From a virus, in the IMG/VR virus record IMGVR_UViG_3300035698_012185, positions 1 through 29,399 of that record: DNA of 29,399 bases, one strand, 5' to 3'. Below the pieces are notes generated by a model. That model did not search any database. It was not told the origin of the DNA and saw only the letters and a list, made by a program, of their open reading frames with translations. The translations under genes were made by a program, and so were the position numbers. Position 1 is the first letter of the stretch, and each line of letters starts with the position of its first letter. Below, piece by piece: positions 14,539 to 22,484 of the stretch.

Positions 14539-15254
14539 AATATTCAATTATTGTTCCTACCTTCAGCAACCGTGTCTTCTTACAGCAAGCAATAAAAGCT
14601 GTCATAGCGAACACTAATGACTACGAGCTTGTGATTGTAGACAATCACTCAGAAGATGACACGCTAGACTATCTTAGAAGCTCTGCACTAGATAACATAA
14701 ATGGGCAACTCGTTGTAAACAAAGAGAATAAGGGATTTGGCATAGCTTGTAATCAAGGTGCGAAAGTAGCAAAGGGTGACTGGCTTATTTTCCTTAATAA
14801 CGACACACTAGTTACGCAAGACTGGGCTGATAATATGTATAAGTGCAAACTAGAAGAAGCAGACTGCGGTATTGTAGGCTCTAAACTTATACATCCAGGC
14901 TCTGGCACGATCCAACATGCAGGGGTGGTAGAGTTAAGTAACGGCACATTAGATCATATCTATTTTGGTAAACAAAGTGACTACAAACTTGCTAATAAAA
15001 GAAAATCATATTTTGCAGTAACAGGTGCGTGTCTTGGTATTTCTAAAAGCTTATTCGAAGAAGTTGGTGGATTTGACGAGAGATACTATTGTGGCTGGGA
15101 AGATATAGCACTCTGTAATATCGTAAAACAAAAAGGGTATAAAATTTACTACGAGCCAACTTCTGAAGTGTATCATTATGAGAGCAGAACGGATGGTAGA
15201 TACTCTGCTGAAAATAACAACTTCAATCTATATATTAAAGATTGGGTACTATAA
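14535..15254 (+). CDS. Family 2 glycosyltransferase, rhamnosyltransferase-like
   Basis: 239 residues from ATG 14535, which overlaps the previous stop; the longer frame from 14478 lies within the membrane protein gene. KYSIIVPTFSNRVFLQQAI and LVIVDNHSEDDT form the nucleotide-binding half. FGIACNQGAKVAKGDWLIFL leads into NNDT with D90. VTGACLGISKSLFEEVGGFD then CGWEDIALC is the acceptor and catalytic region of WbbL-type GT2 enzymes. Cytoplasmic. Confidence 0.88.
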   Translation: MKYSIIVPTFSNRVFLQQAIKAVIANTNDYELVIVDNHSEDDTLDYLRSSALDNINGQLVVNKENKGFGIACNQGAKVAKGDWLIFLNNDTLVTQDWADNMYKCKLEEADCGIVGSKLIHPGSGTIQHAGVVELSNGTLDHIYFGKQSDYKLANKRKSYFAVTGACLGISKSLFEEVGGFDERYYCGWEDIALCNIVKQKGYKIYYEPTSEVYHYESRTDGRYSAENNNFNLYIKDWVL

Positions 15255-15559
15255 TGGGATATGACCAAAAACTGAGTAAATCTCTACAGATATTTCTCAA
15301 TGGTAAATTTCTTATCCAAGCAGACGGCTTTGAACTCGAATACGCAACAGACAAAGCAAAACAAAGTCTCTTGGGCGGTGAAACTGAGGGAACTGTTTTG
15401 AACATAGTCAAAAGCAACAAGGTACGACTACAAGAAAGAAATGAAGCTTTGAAAGATAAAGCAGCGAATGAATACGACAAGTGGTATCAGAAAATGATAA
15501 AGCAAGTAAAAAATCCTAAGTATCATCAACAAATTAATTGGAAGGATAGAAATGACTAA
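15254..15559 (+). CDS. Hypothetical protein, 101 residues
   Basis: Starts at ATG 15254, which shares one base with the previous TAA; a TTG at 15242 is in frame but less likely. The protein has an N-terminal KLSKSLQIFLNGKFLIQADG strand region, and a helical charged C-terminal half (RLQERNEALKDKAANEYDKW). No family is recognised. It overlaps the next gene by 8 nt. It lies in a GT operon, but its sequence does not look like an enzyme of sugar metabolism. Confidence 0.6.
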   Translation: MGYDQKLSKSLQIFLNGKFLIQADGFELEYATDKAKQSLLGGETEGTVLNIVKSNKVRLQERNEALKDKAANEYDKWYQKMIKQVKNPKYHQQINWKDRND

Positions 15560-15965
15560 AGAAAAAAGCTCACTAACTAAAACCGAAATAAAGATTCCAA
15601 CTCAGCCAGAAAAAGTCACTACGCTGAATGACAGAATTGACAAGCTCCTTTCACAAGAACTGCCAAAAGAAGAAATGAGGAGAGAAATAAAACTCTTGAT
15701 TGAAAGAGTCACACACCCTGAAGCATTCTGTCCTCAATGTGACGATAGAATCTATGACAATAAATGTATAAACTGTGGCTTTGAAATAGTAGAGAAGATA
15801 CCTAAACACATAGAAGCAGTTGTTAACGAACAAACAAATGTTGCTAAATTGGTACAGCAAATGAAGAGTGGTAATGTATCTAGGGATAACGAATCTACCA
15901 GACTCGCAGAGCAACAAATCAAAGGGCAAGACCCTAACGCCAGTATTGATATAAATTGGAGTTAA
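15552..15965 (+). CDS. Zinc-ribbon protein, 137 residues
   Basis: A central CPQC (about residue 60) and CINC (about 72) separated by ten residues form a short zinc ribbon. The flanks are helical: LNDRIDKLLSQELPKEEMRR before it and IEAVVNEQTNVAKLVQQMKS after it, with a disordered C terminus. It could be an adaptor or structural protein. No enzyme motif is seen. GGAAGG just before the ATG gives a ribosome site. Confidence 0.65.
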   Translation: MTKEKSSLTKTEIKIPTQPEKVTTLNDRIDKLLSQELPKEEMRREIKLLIERVTHPEAFCPQCDDRIYDNKCINCGFEIVEKIPKHIEAVVNEQTNVAKLVQQMKSGNVSRDNESTRLAEQQIKGQDPNASIDINWS

Positions 15966-15979
15966 TCAAAGGAGAATGC

Positions 15980-18058
15980 ATGAAAGTTAATTGCTACGCT
16001 GAACATGCCGCATCAATGGGCGGTGGGACTGTTCATACTGTGAAATTCTTAGAATATCTCACGCCTTATTACGACGTTAATTTGATTTTGCCACCCAACA
16101 CGAAAATACACGGTAAAGGATGGTACAAGAAAAACATGAATCTTGATGTAAGTAAGATAAATATCGAGTTATACAAAAATGGCGATGAGAATAATTGTGA
16201 TATTTTTATAAGTGCATGGCACTCAAAATGCATTAGTAGCAGAGTAAAACAAAAGTACAACATGGTTTGGTTCCCGCAAGTCATGCAAAATACTAATGGC
16301 TTTATTAATGTATCAAATAGTGAATATACAAAAGAAGCAATAAAAAAAAGATGGAAAACAGATTCAGTTGCAATCTATCCACCAACTACGCTGTTTAAAC
16401 AAAGCAAGAAAAAGAAAAATATCATCTTGCATGTCAGCCGTTTAGACATACCAAACGAAGCTTCAGATAAAGGGCACATTGAACTAATAAACTCTTTTAA
16501 GAAACTAAAACTAAAAGGCTGGAAGTTCGTTATAGCTGGGACTACTATTCTAGGGAGCGCCGCTGAAATACGTTCAAAAAAATATCTAAAACAATTAAAA
16601 GAACTTGCGAAAGATTCTAATATAGAATTTGTGGTGAACGCTTCTCATAAAATGATAGAACAGCTCTTCTCAGATGCAAAAGTCTACTGGCATTGTTCTG
16701 GTATTCACACTGAAAGCGCAGGGGCAGCGGAACACTTCGGTCTTACAATAATAGAAGCTATGTCTACGGGATGCGTCCCTATGTCGTTTAATAAAGGCGG
16801 TCCTAGAGAAATTATAACGAAAGAATCTGGTTTTCTTTTCAATGACGAGAAAGAACTAGTTAAGTATACTAAACTATTCACTTCTGATAGCACAATGATG
16901 AAAAGAATGTCTGCTGCTACTATTAAGAGAAGTAAGTTTTTTAGTGAAGAAAAATCTAGAGACAACTGGGTTAGTCTAGTAACTGGTGTAAAAGATGTAA
17001 CAATAGTTATAGGCTCTCACAATAATTTAAAATATCTAAAGCCATGCATAGAATCTCTTCATAAAAATACCCCTGAAGGTTTTGAACTACTAGTGGTAAA
17101 TAACGGCTCGAATAAAGAAGTTACAAATTACTTAGAAACAAACAAGTACAAGACTAATTTTATTAACACTACTAAAAATCTCTCATATGCTAAATTCAAT
17201 AATCTCGCATTGAAGCATGTGAAAACACCATACGTTTTGTATCTCAATGACGATACTGTAATAACAGATAAGAAGTGGCTTCCATCAATGATTAATGTAA
17301 TCAGAACTAAAGAACTAGCAGGAGTTGTAGGCATAAGATGTCTGTTCCCAAACGGCAAGCTTCAACATGATGGCGTTTATTGGAATAGAGAATTGCAAGA
17401 CTTTAAACATTTGGATCATCATAAGAACCCATCAGAAAGAATGAAAACAGAAGAAGTGCTGAACGTTACAGGCGCATGTATGTTAGTTCGTAAAGACATC
17501 GCTCAATTCTCAGAAGAATACGAAATGGGCTATTATGAAGATAATGACTTGCAATTACGAGCAAGAAAAAACGGTTACAAAGTTTATATAGTTCGCAATT
17601 CAACAATTATTCATCATGAAGGGGTTAGCATGTCTAAAAGTACTAAAGCAGCAAGCACAGCAAAAAAGAATAACAAAGAAAAACTTATAGCAAAATGGGG
17701 CAAAGAAATCCCTGAATTTGAAAAAACAATTGCCAAATCAAAAGATAATGTTTTCATTCTTAATATACAAAAGATGGACAAAAAACAAATACAAAAAGTA
17801 TTAAAAGAAAAATACGACAATATGCTAGAAAGAGAAAAACTTATAGTTCTAGCATTTGACTTTGACCATCTTAATATGAAATACTTGCAATCGAAAGAAA
17901 AGAAGTATATAAACATGATTTACGAAAGCAAGATAGGCTTAACAGAAATCTCATTAAAACAACTAGTGTTGGATGCTGGATTTGTCGGTGTGTATCGCAA
18001 CACTGAAAACACATCAGAGAGAAATCAACATATATTAAAAATTGTTGCAGAGAGATAA
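15980..18058 (+). CDS. Bifunctional GT4-GT2 glycosyltransferase fusion
   Basis: AAAGGAG before ATG 15980 fixes the start; the frame extends upstream without a good site. 692 residues. The first part (1 to about 335) is a GT-B enzyme with HVSRLDIPNEASDKGHIELI and the E-x7-E motif EHFGLTIIEAMSTGCVP (E251, E259). A GT-A domain begins at V340 (VTIVIGSHNNLKYLKPCIES), has NDDT with D424-D425, VTGACMLVRKDIAQF and YYEDNDLQLRARKNGYKVYI. A last segment (about 595-692) has a terminal strand pattern (ISLKQLVLDAGFVGVYRN) that recalls the end of methyltransferase-like domains. Two activities in one chain suggest sequential sugar additions. Confidence 0.88.
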   Translation: MKVNCYAEHAASMGGGTVHTVKFLEYLTPYYDVNLILPPNTKIHGKGWYKKNMNLDVSKINIELYKNGDENNCDIFISAWHSKCISSRVKQKYNMVWFPQVMQNTNGFINVSNSEYTKEAIKKRWKTDSVAIYPPTTLFKQSKKKKNIILHVSRLDIPNEASDKGHIELINSFKKLKLKGWKFVIAGTTILGSAAEIRSKKYLKQLKELAKDSNIEFVVNASHKMIEQLFSDAKVYWHCSGIHTESAGAAEHFGLTIIEAMSTGCVPMSFNKGGPREIITKESGFLFNDEKELVKYTKLFTSDSTMMKRMSAATIKRSKFFSEEKSRDNWVSLVTGVKDVTIVIGSHNNLKYLKPCIESLHKNTPEGFELLVVNNGSNKEVTNYLETNKYKTNFINTTKNLSYAKFNNLALKHVKTPYVLYLNDDTVITDKKWLPSMINVIRTKELAGVVGIRCLFPNGKLQHDGVYWNRELQDFKHLDHHKNPSERMKTEEVLNVTGACMLVRKDIAQFSEEYEMGYYEDNDLQLRARKNGYKVYIVRNSTIIHHEGVSMSKSTKAASTAKKNNKEKLIAKWGKEIPEFEKTIAKSKDNVFILNIQKMDKKQIQKVLKEKYDNMLEREKLIVLAFDFDHLNMKYLQSKEKKYINMIYESKIGLTEISLKQLVLDAGFVGVYRNTENTSERNQHILKIVAER

Positions 18059-18059
18059 G

Positions 18060-18200
18060 ATGATTATAAAGAAAAAATACGTTTGCGAAAAATGCGACCA
18101 TGTTTTTTATAAAGATATAAGTGATAAATACGTGCAGACATCGATTCCTAAATGTCCAATATGTGAATCAACGAAAATCAGAATTGTTGACAAAAAATAA
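18060..18200 (+). CDS. 46-residue zinc-ribbon protein
   Basis: ATG 18060, one base after the previous TAA, to TAA 18198-18200. Sequence MIIKKKYVCEKCDHVFYKDI continues to KCPICESTKIRIVDKK. CEKC and CPIC knuckles are about 20 residues apart, the classic rubredoxin-like or FmdB-like small zinc ribbon. AGAGAG just upstream may serve as ribosome site. A role in nucleic-acid or protein binding is likely. Its last codons contain the -35-like TTGACA of a promoter candidate. Confidence 0.6.
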   Translation: MIIKKKYVCEKCDHVFYKDISDKYVQTSIPKCPICESTKIRIVDKK

Positions 18201-18215
18201 AACATTAGATAGATT
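18187..18215 (+). promoter_or_regulatory. Sigma70-like promoter candidate upstream of head genes
   Basis: A perfect TTGACA (18187-18192), 17-nt spacer and TAGATT (18210-18215). Predicted initiation near 18222 is only a few bases before the strong hairpin at 18227-18275, so the transcript would start with that hairpin. A sequence match only. Confidence 0.4.
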
Positions 18216-18226
18216 ATAAGCAAATT

Positions 18227-18278
18227 ATAGCCTACAGCATGTAAGAGCATAATACTTACATCTGCTGTAGGCTATTTT
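18227..18278 (+). terminator. Strong hairpin, rho-independent terminator candidate
   Basis: Arms 18227-18245 and 18255-18275 pair as ATAGCCTACAGCA with its complement (13 bp), a two-base GA bulge, then TGTAAG (6 bp), around a 9-nt loop. A short T-run (18275-18278) follows. It would end the second GT operon. The T-run is short, so it may be leaky, and it could instead be a 5' stabilising hairpin for the head-gene mRNA. Confidence 0.7.
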
Positions 18279-18289
18279 AATAAAGACCA

Positions 18290-18598
18290 ATGAATAAAGA
18301 AAAAGACACAGTAGACATAATATATAATTGTGGTTATTATTCTGGTATGAAGCTGAGAGGTAAGACGACAGGCAAAACTTACATTTTTAAAAAACGTTAT
18401 GTCGTAACAGTAGATAAAGAAGACGCAAAAGATTTTCTTGCTAAGACCTCAAAAGATGTTCAGTGGTGCGAGCAACACGATAAAGATATACCGCCATTCA
18501 TGTTACTAGAAGATTGGTGTTCAGGCAAAAAAGGTGCTTATAGAGCTAGAGAGATAAAATATAACCCGATAGCTTATAAAAAAGAAATGTCGTTATAG
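18290..18598 (+). CDS. Hypothetical protein before prohead protease
   Basis: 102 residues. It has a beta-rich start (MKLRGKTTGKTYIFKKRYVV) followed by VDKEDAKDFLAKTSKDVQWC. I recall this small pattern from phage head-region proteins of unknown function, but cannot name the family. No good ribosome site precedes the ATG, which is just after the hairpin. It ends 9 nt before the protease gene, whose AGGAGG lies in the gap. Confidence 0.6.
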   Translation: MNKEKDTVDIIYNCGYYSGMKLRGKTTGKTYIFKKRYVVTVDKEDAKDFLAKTSKDVQWCEQHDKDIPPFMLLEDWCSGKKGAYRAREIKYNPIAYKKEMSL

Positions 18599-18607
18599 GA
18601 GGACAGT

Positions 18608-20053
18608 ATGAATAAAACAGCCGATGAAAAAGATTTACGTAAAGAATACAAGCACTTCAAGTTTACAATGCCGATTGTTAAAACTAAAATTAAGACAGTA
18701 AAAAACGAAAAGGGTGAAGAAACAGAAGAAAGATATCTTATAGGAGAAGCGTCTAACACAGAAGTAGACTTGCAAGGTGATAAGATGGCACCTGAAGCTA
18801 TCAGGTCGATGGCTGATTCTTTGAAAATGCACGTGATAAATCTAAATGACGACCATGACACAGGATGGTCAAGCGAGTTAGGTGACATCACTAAACTAGA
18901 CATCTCTAATAATAATGGGTTGATAATCGAATCTAGACTAAACGATTTATCGACTGCTAATGATTTATGGCTGGCTCTTACAAAGCATCAAAAACAGCTT
19001 GGTCTTTCCATAGGCGGTTATGTAAAAGAATATGACATGGAGAAAACTGACGATGGAAGCGAATGGATAAAAGTCCTCAAAGATGTAGAGCTAGACCATA
19101 TCGCTGTTACACAATCACCTGCTAATCCGACAACATGGCTAAATGCAATTATAAAATCCATTAATCCCAAAAAAAGCGTAAAGAAAAAAGATTTGTCAGA
19201 AGTCATAGCTGAAACTATAAAGAAAAAAGATTTTATAAATAAAGTTACTAATTTAATTAGGAGCGAATTGATGACTAATAAAGACTCACTGGAAGCTGAA
19301 AAGAAAAAGAACGCTTCAGCAGCCCCAGAGGATGAGAAACAAACAGAAAGCGTTAAAGAAGAAGTTAAGGAAGTTGTCGAAGAAAAGTCTGTTGAAGAAA
19401 AACCCGAAGAGAAAGCCGAGACCGAAATTAAAGAAGAGGTCGAAGCAGAATCCAAGGAAGAAGTGAAGGAAGAGGCTGAAAAGTCTGACAAACCAGAAGA
19501 AGAGATTGAGGAAGAAGAAGCAGACAAAGAAGAAGCGACAACTAACAAAGACTTATCTAGCGGCTATGATGTAGTTGAAGTTGCTATGCATCTTGATTAC
19601 GTTATCAGTTACTTTGATTATCTTGAGAAAGACACTACTGAATTAAAGGCAATCAAAGAAAGCTTAAAAAGCATTGCATCTGAAGAACTCAAAGAGCCAG
19701 AAGCTACTGCTAAATCCGAAGACACTTCTCAAGCAGAACAATTGCTTGATAAAATCTCTAAAGCAATTGAAGTTCAAAAAATTCAACATATAAAAGAAGT
19801 TGAAGAACTTGTTTCAGCAGTTAAATATCTAAAAGATAAAGTTGAGACTCTCGAAAATCAACCTTCTGATAGAAAAGCTGTTATTGAAAAATTCGATGGA
19901 GATGAGTCTATTTCGAAAGAAGACGGTGTTCTCCGTATAGACGGTAAGACAGAAGATGAAGCCGTTGAAGAGTTGAGAAAGAATAATGCAAAAGACCCGA
20001 TGCTATTCTCGAAAACAAGGAGAATTCGTCAGGAATATGCTAAAGTAAAGTAA
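18608..20053 (+). CDS. Prohead protease fused to scaffold domain
   Basis: 481 residues with a strong AGGAGG site. Residues 40-180 are a HK97-type (U35-like) prohead protease: YLIGEASNTEVDLQGDKM, the catalytic His83 in NDDHDTG, catalytic Ser134 in LGLSIGGYV and ELDHIAVTQSPANP. From about 190 the protein is lysine-rich, then 225-320 is highly acidic and Ala/Glu/Lys-rich, then helical coiled coil to the end. The second part resembles a scaffold that guides capsid assembly and is destroyed by the protease at maturation. A well-formed internal start at 19271 could release the scaffold alone. Confidence 0.88.
   Translation: MNKTADEKDLRKEYKHFKFTMPIVKTKIKTVKNEKGEETEERYLIGEASNTEVDLQGDKMAPEAIRSMADSLKMHVINLNDDHDTGWSSELGDITKLDISNNNGLIIESRLNDLSTANDLWLALTKHQKQLGLSIGGYVKEYDMEKTDDGSEWIKVLKDVELDHIAVTQSPANPTTWLNAIIKSINPKKSVKKKDLSEVIAETIKKKDFINKVTNLIRSELMTNKDSLEAEKKKNASAAPEDEKQTESVKEEVKEVVEEKSVEEKPEEKAETEIKEEVEAESKEEVKEEAEKSDKPEEEIEEEEADKEEATTNKDLSSGYDVVEVAMHLDYVISYFDYLEKDTTELKAIKESLKSIASEELKEPEATAKSEDTSQAEQLLDKISKAIEVQKIQHIKEVEELVSAVKYLKDKVETLENQPSDRKAVIEKFDGDESISKEDGVLRIDGKTEDEAVEELRKNNAKDPMLFSKTRRIRQEYAKVK
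19271..20053 (+). CDS. Nested in-frame scaffold protein (internal start)
   Basis: Within the protease frame, ATG 19271 (Met222) is preceded by AGGAG (19259-19263) with a 7-nt gap, an ideal ribosome site. It would yield 260 residues comprising the acidic and coiled-coil part only. Lambda's C/Nu3 pair shows this architecture: protease-scaffold fusion plus separately made scaffold from the same frame. The start is inferred from sequence. Confidence 0.55.
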   Translation: MTNKDSLEAEKKKNASAAPEDEKQTESVKEEVKEVVEEKSVEEKPEEKAETEIKEEVEAESKEEVKEEAEKSDKPEEEIEEEEADKEEATTNKDLSSGYDVVEVAMHLDYVISYFDYLEKDTTELKAIKESLKSIASEELKEPEATAKSEDTSQAEQLLDKISKAIEVQKIQHIKEVEELVSAVKYLKDKVETLENQPSDRKAVIEKFDGDESISKEDGVLRIDGKTEDEAVEELRKNNAKDPMLFSKTRRIRQEYAKVK

Positions 20054-20070
20054 GCAATTAAAGTAACACA

Positions 20071-20087
20071 GATAATTAAAAATTATC
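20071..20087 (+). promoter_or_regulatory. Small AT hairpin beside the MCP ribosome site
   Basis: GATAATT and AATTATC form a perfect 7-bp stem with an AAA loop, ending one base before AAGG (20088-20091), the ribosome site of the major capsid gene. It could tune initiation or mRNA stability; AT content makes chance possible. Confidence 0.3.
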
Positions 20088-20095
20088 AAGGTTAC

Positions 20096-21175
20096 ATGAT
20101 GGCAGACAATGACAAAATATTAGAAGCGATTGATAGAATTGAGAAAATGGTTGTTTCTGAAGAAGCTGAAATCAAGAAACAAGACGAAGAAGCTGCTGAA
20201 GATTCTGAGAAATTAGAAAAATCAACAGACATTAACGCTCAATTGAATCGTATTGCAGACATGCTTGAAAAGACGGTTTCTACGTCCACTTCAAGTTCAT
20301 TTGCTCAAAGAGAGCATCTAGATAAAGAAATTAAAGACGTTACAAAACGCAGAACTCCGTTTATTGACAATGTTGCAGTTATCCCCGCTAATGGTAAAAC
20401 TCATGAATGGGATATGGTAACAGCACTTGGCTCAAACGCTACAGCAACAGCAGAATGCGGTACACCGCCTGCTAATGAAGCAACAATCGCTCGTCATTCA
20501 GCACAGATTAAAACCTTTGCTACAAGAGTGGAAGTCTGCGACTTAGCACAATGGGCTGCTAAAGATTATTTTGACCTCCAGAACTTGCACCTTGAAAGAG
20601 GGATGCGTAAAATCCTGCACGATGTCGAAACAAAAGTTTTCTATGGCGATAAAGGTACAACTGCCGCAGAGTTTGATGGCTTGTATGAGCTAGTTGATGA
20701 TAATGCACCCGATGGTAACCTGATTAACGGTTCTGGCGCAACTATCACAACGACTATTCTCGATAATGCTATTCAACAGCTTTCAGACCAGGGTGCAGAT
20801 CCAAGTTCGATTGAACTGTATATGGGCGCAACTTCACTGAGAACACTTGCTGCATTATGGTCAACAGCAGTTACGTATAACGACCCTGAGACTGGTAAGA
20901 GAACATTCGGTTACGAAATCGGTGCTTATCATTCCCCATTCGGCGTACATAACATTGTTTATGACCCATGGATTACAGCAGCTAACAGTCCGAACACAAA
21001 CGCAGACATCTTCTTGCTAACAATGGAAGAACTTGCTCTTGCACAAAGTGAACCTATGTATAAGTTGCCGACATATCGCGCACTTACACTAGCTGAAACT
21101 CAGACAGTTGTGTGGAATGTTGTATTGGAAATGAAAGTTCCTCATTGGCAAGGAATAATTTATGATACCAAATAA
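20096..21175 (+). CDS. Major capsid protein (HK97-fold type)
   Basis: 359 residues directly after the protease-scaffold gene and before a terminator. The first ~75 residues are acidic and coiled (KILEAIDRIEKMVVSEEAEI, then EEAAEDSEKLEKS), a delta-domain-like region likely removed by the protease. The body has TPFIDNVAVIPANGKTHEWD, TATAECGTPPANEATIARHS, KIKTFATRVEVCDLAQ-like beta strands, ERGMRKILHDVETKVFYGDK, a typical spine helix and turn, and ends with VVWNVVLEMKVPHWQG. These are features of HK97-fold capsid proteins related to the SU10-like group. ATG 20096 is followed by an in-frame ATG at 20099; either could be used. Expected to be the most abundant virion protein. Confidence 0.85.
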   Translation: MMADNDKILEAIDRIEKMVVSEEAEIKKQDEEAAEDSEKLEKSTDINAQLNRIADMLEKTVSTSTSSSFAQREHLDKEIKDVTKRRTPFIDNVAVIPANGKTHEWDMVTALGSNATATAECGTPPANEATIARHSAQIKTFATRVEVCDLAQWAAKDYFDLQNLHLERGMRKILHDVETKVFYGDKGTTAAEFDGLYELVDDNAPDGNLINGSGATITTTILDNAIQQLSDQGADPSSIELYMGATSLRTLAALWSTAVTYNDPETGKRTFGYEIGAYHSPFGVHNIVYDPWITAANSPNTNADIFLLTMEELALAQSEPMYKLPTYRALTLAETQTVVWNVVLEMKVPHWQGIIYDTK

Positions 21176-21202
21176 TCCACTGTAAATAGTGAAAAGTGAA
21201 TC

Positions 21203-21229
21203 AGAGGGGAGAGAGTCGCTCTCCCCTCT
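21203..21229 (+). terminator. Perfect 11-bp hairpin after the capsid gene
   Basis: AGAGGGGAGAG (21203-21213) and CTCTCCCCTCT (21219-21229) pair perfectly around a 5-nt loop AGTCG. The following bases (TTGTAAAATCTT) are only weakly T-rich. It is most likely a partial terminator or 3' stabiliser that makes the capsid message more abundant than downstream genes. Confidence 0.78.
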
Positions 21230-21254
21230 TGTAAAATCTTAAAAGGAGAAAGTT

Positions 21255-21662
21255 ATGGCTAATTTAGTTACTATCAGAAGTAAAAGAACAAGAAAAGGTG
21301 GAGAGATAGTTGTTTACGATACAGTTAAAGTAACAGTTAATGGTATAGAACAAGAACGTGAGCTGAGTACTATGTACGTTTTTAAAAATTACGAGGCATC
21401 AATACCCCTCGAACACGCAAATATACTTGTTAGAAATCAACCAACCAACTTCTCTATAGTAGAAGATGAGAACTATAAAAAATTGACTAAGACAAATAAA
21501 GAAGTAGCCGATTCAACAAACAAAATGCAAGAAGACTATGAAACATGGCAAAAATGTCCTGTTTGTGAAAAGACAGGTTTTAAAAATAAAGCAGGTTTTA
21601 CATCTCACTTTAGACTAAAACACCTTGAAGAATACAAGCTATGGAAGAAAAAACAATTCTAA
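21255..21662 (+). CDS. Head-region protein with C2H2-like zinc finger
   Basis: 135 residues with AAAAGGAG before the ATG. The N-terminal half is beta-rich (VTIRSKRTRKGGEIVVYDTV). The C-terminal part has CPVCEKTGFKNKAGFTSHFR followed by LKHLEEY, that is C-x2-C-x12-H-x4-H, a C2H2-type finger with a conserved hydrophobic pattern. Such fingers are unusual in phage head genes. It may be a small capsid-associated or DNA-contacting protein. Role unknown. Confidence 0.7.
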   Translation: MANLVTIRSKRTRKGGEIVVYDTVKVTVNGIEQERELSTMYVFKNYEASIPLEHANILVRNQPTNFSIVEDENYKKLTKTNKEVADSTNKMQEDYETWQKCPVCEKTGFKNKAGFTSHFRLKHLEEYKLWKKKQF

Positions 21663-21676
21663 ATAGGAGTAGATAA

Positions 21677-21943
21677 ATGGCTACTGCGATGAATAATTAT
21701 AATCTGGCTGTAACAGCAGTCGTTGCTTCAAAAACGTGGGCTGAAAACTCAATGCGTGTACACTTGCTGTCAACTGTTGCAGATTGTCACATACTACTTT
21801 CGGCACTTGGGGATGCTACTGTGAATGACTTTTTACTGCCACAAAATACGGTTGTTACGTTTGACGTAAGAACTGTTGGTGGAAGTGTAAGTGCAATTAC
21901 TGATGCAGGTTCTGGTACTCTGTACATTGCAATCGAAACATAA
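21677..21943 (+). CDS. Small head protein, decoration-like
   Basis: 88 residues with AGGAG before ATG 21677. The sequence is alanine-, threonine- and valine-rich and beta-like (YNLAVTAVVASKTWAENSMR, NTVVTFDVRTVGGSVSAI, GTLYIAIET), as for phage capsid decoration or head-tail joining proteins. No charged catalytic motif. Composition clearly differs from the lysine-rich GT genes. The function is inferred from location and composition. Confidence 0.6.
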   Translation: MATAMNNYNLAVTAVVASKTWAENSMRVHLLSTVADCHILLSALGDATVNDFLLPQNTVVTFDVRTVGGSVSAITDAGSGTLYIAIET

Positions 21944-21965
21944 AAAATTGGTAAGGGGATAATAC

Positions 21966-22466
21966 ATGTCTGCAACATTCCAATGGAATCAAACTTACGG
22001 GGTTGCTACTGGCACTGCAACGGATATAGGTAAAGACGGGAATCTCTTCAACTTTAAAGATGCAGACGATGCAACACCTGCTAACTATTCTGCTAACGCT
22101 ATAACTGCAGGTGATAATTCTTATGAAGTATGGCTCAGAGCACACTTTACTGGAACATTTACTTCTATAAGCAATCTTCAATTTTGGAAATCTGCTGGCA
22201 CTTTCAGTACTGGTGAGTCAATAGACTGGGATGGTGAAACAGAAGTTTATGTTACTCCCGTAAAAACAGAGTCTGTTATTGCAACAACTGCCATACCAAC
22301 AGCAGACCCTGGAACTGCTAATGTGAGTATAGGGGGCAATCTAGCTGGCTCTTTAGATGCTGCTGGCTATTCTGACTATATTGTATTGCAACTTCAAACG
22401 ACTGGCGCTACTGATTCTGGTGATACAGAGGGATTCGTTTCTATCGTCCAATACAACGAGACATAG
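21966..22466 (+). CDS. Structural protein, beta-rich, likely head decoration or tail
   Basis: 166 residues with AAGGGG before ATG 21966. It has many glycine, threonine and serine residues and hydrophobic beta strands (YEVWLRAHFTGTFTSISNLQ, YIVLQLQTTGATDSGDTEGF). The pattern is that of phage virion surface proteins; the later part resembles end strands of a jelly-roll or Ig-like domain. No specific family is recognised. It ends 18 nt before the next ORF. Confidence 0.6.
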   Translation: MSATFQWNQTYGVATGTATDIGKDGNLFNFKDADDATPANYSANAITAGDNSYEVWLRAHFTGTFTSISNLQFWKSAGTFSTGESIDWDGETEVYVTPVKTESVIATTAIPTADPGTANVSIGGNLAGSLDAAGYSDYIVLQLQTTGATDSGDTEGFVSIVQYNET

Positions 22467-22468
22467 TT

Positions 22469-22474
22469 TATAAT
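22469..22474 (+). promoter_or_regulatory. TATAAT box just upstream of an SD-less start
   Basis: TATAAT ends ten bases before ATG 22485, leaving room for a transcript that begins at or near the start codon. There is no Shine-Dalgarno, and ATACTAAAC is shared with the region before ATG 12721. No clear -35 was found, so it is weak evidence for a leaderless start. Confidence 0.3.
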
Positions 22475-22484
22475 ACTAAACAAT

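Noticed and set aside
16863-16877. Fifteen bases identical to the palindrome region before ATG 12721
   Set aside because: It lies inside the GT4-GT2 coding sequence (KYTKLF) with no start codon after it, so it is taken as coincidence of AT-rich codons.
19018-19548. Reverse-strand ORF of 176 codons opposite the scaffold region
   Set aside because: It is a serine-rich mirror of the Glu/Lys-rich scaffold codons and has no family resemblance.
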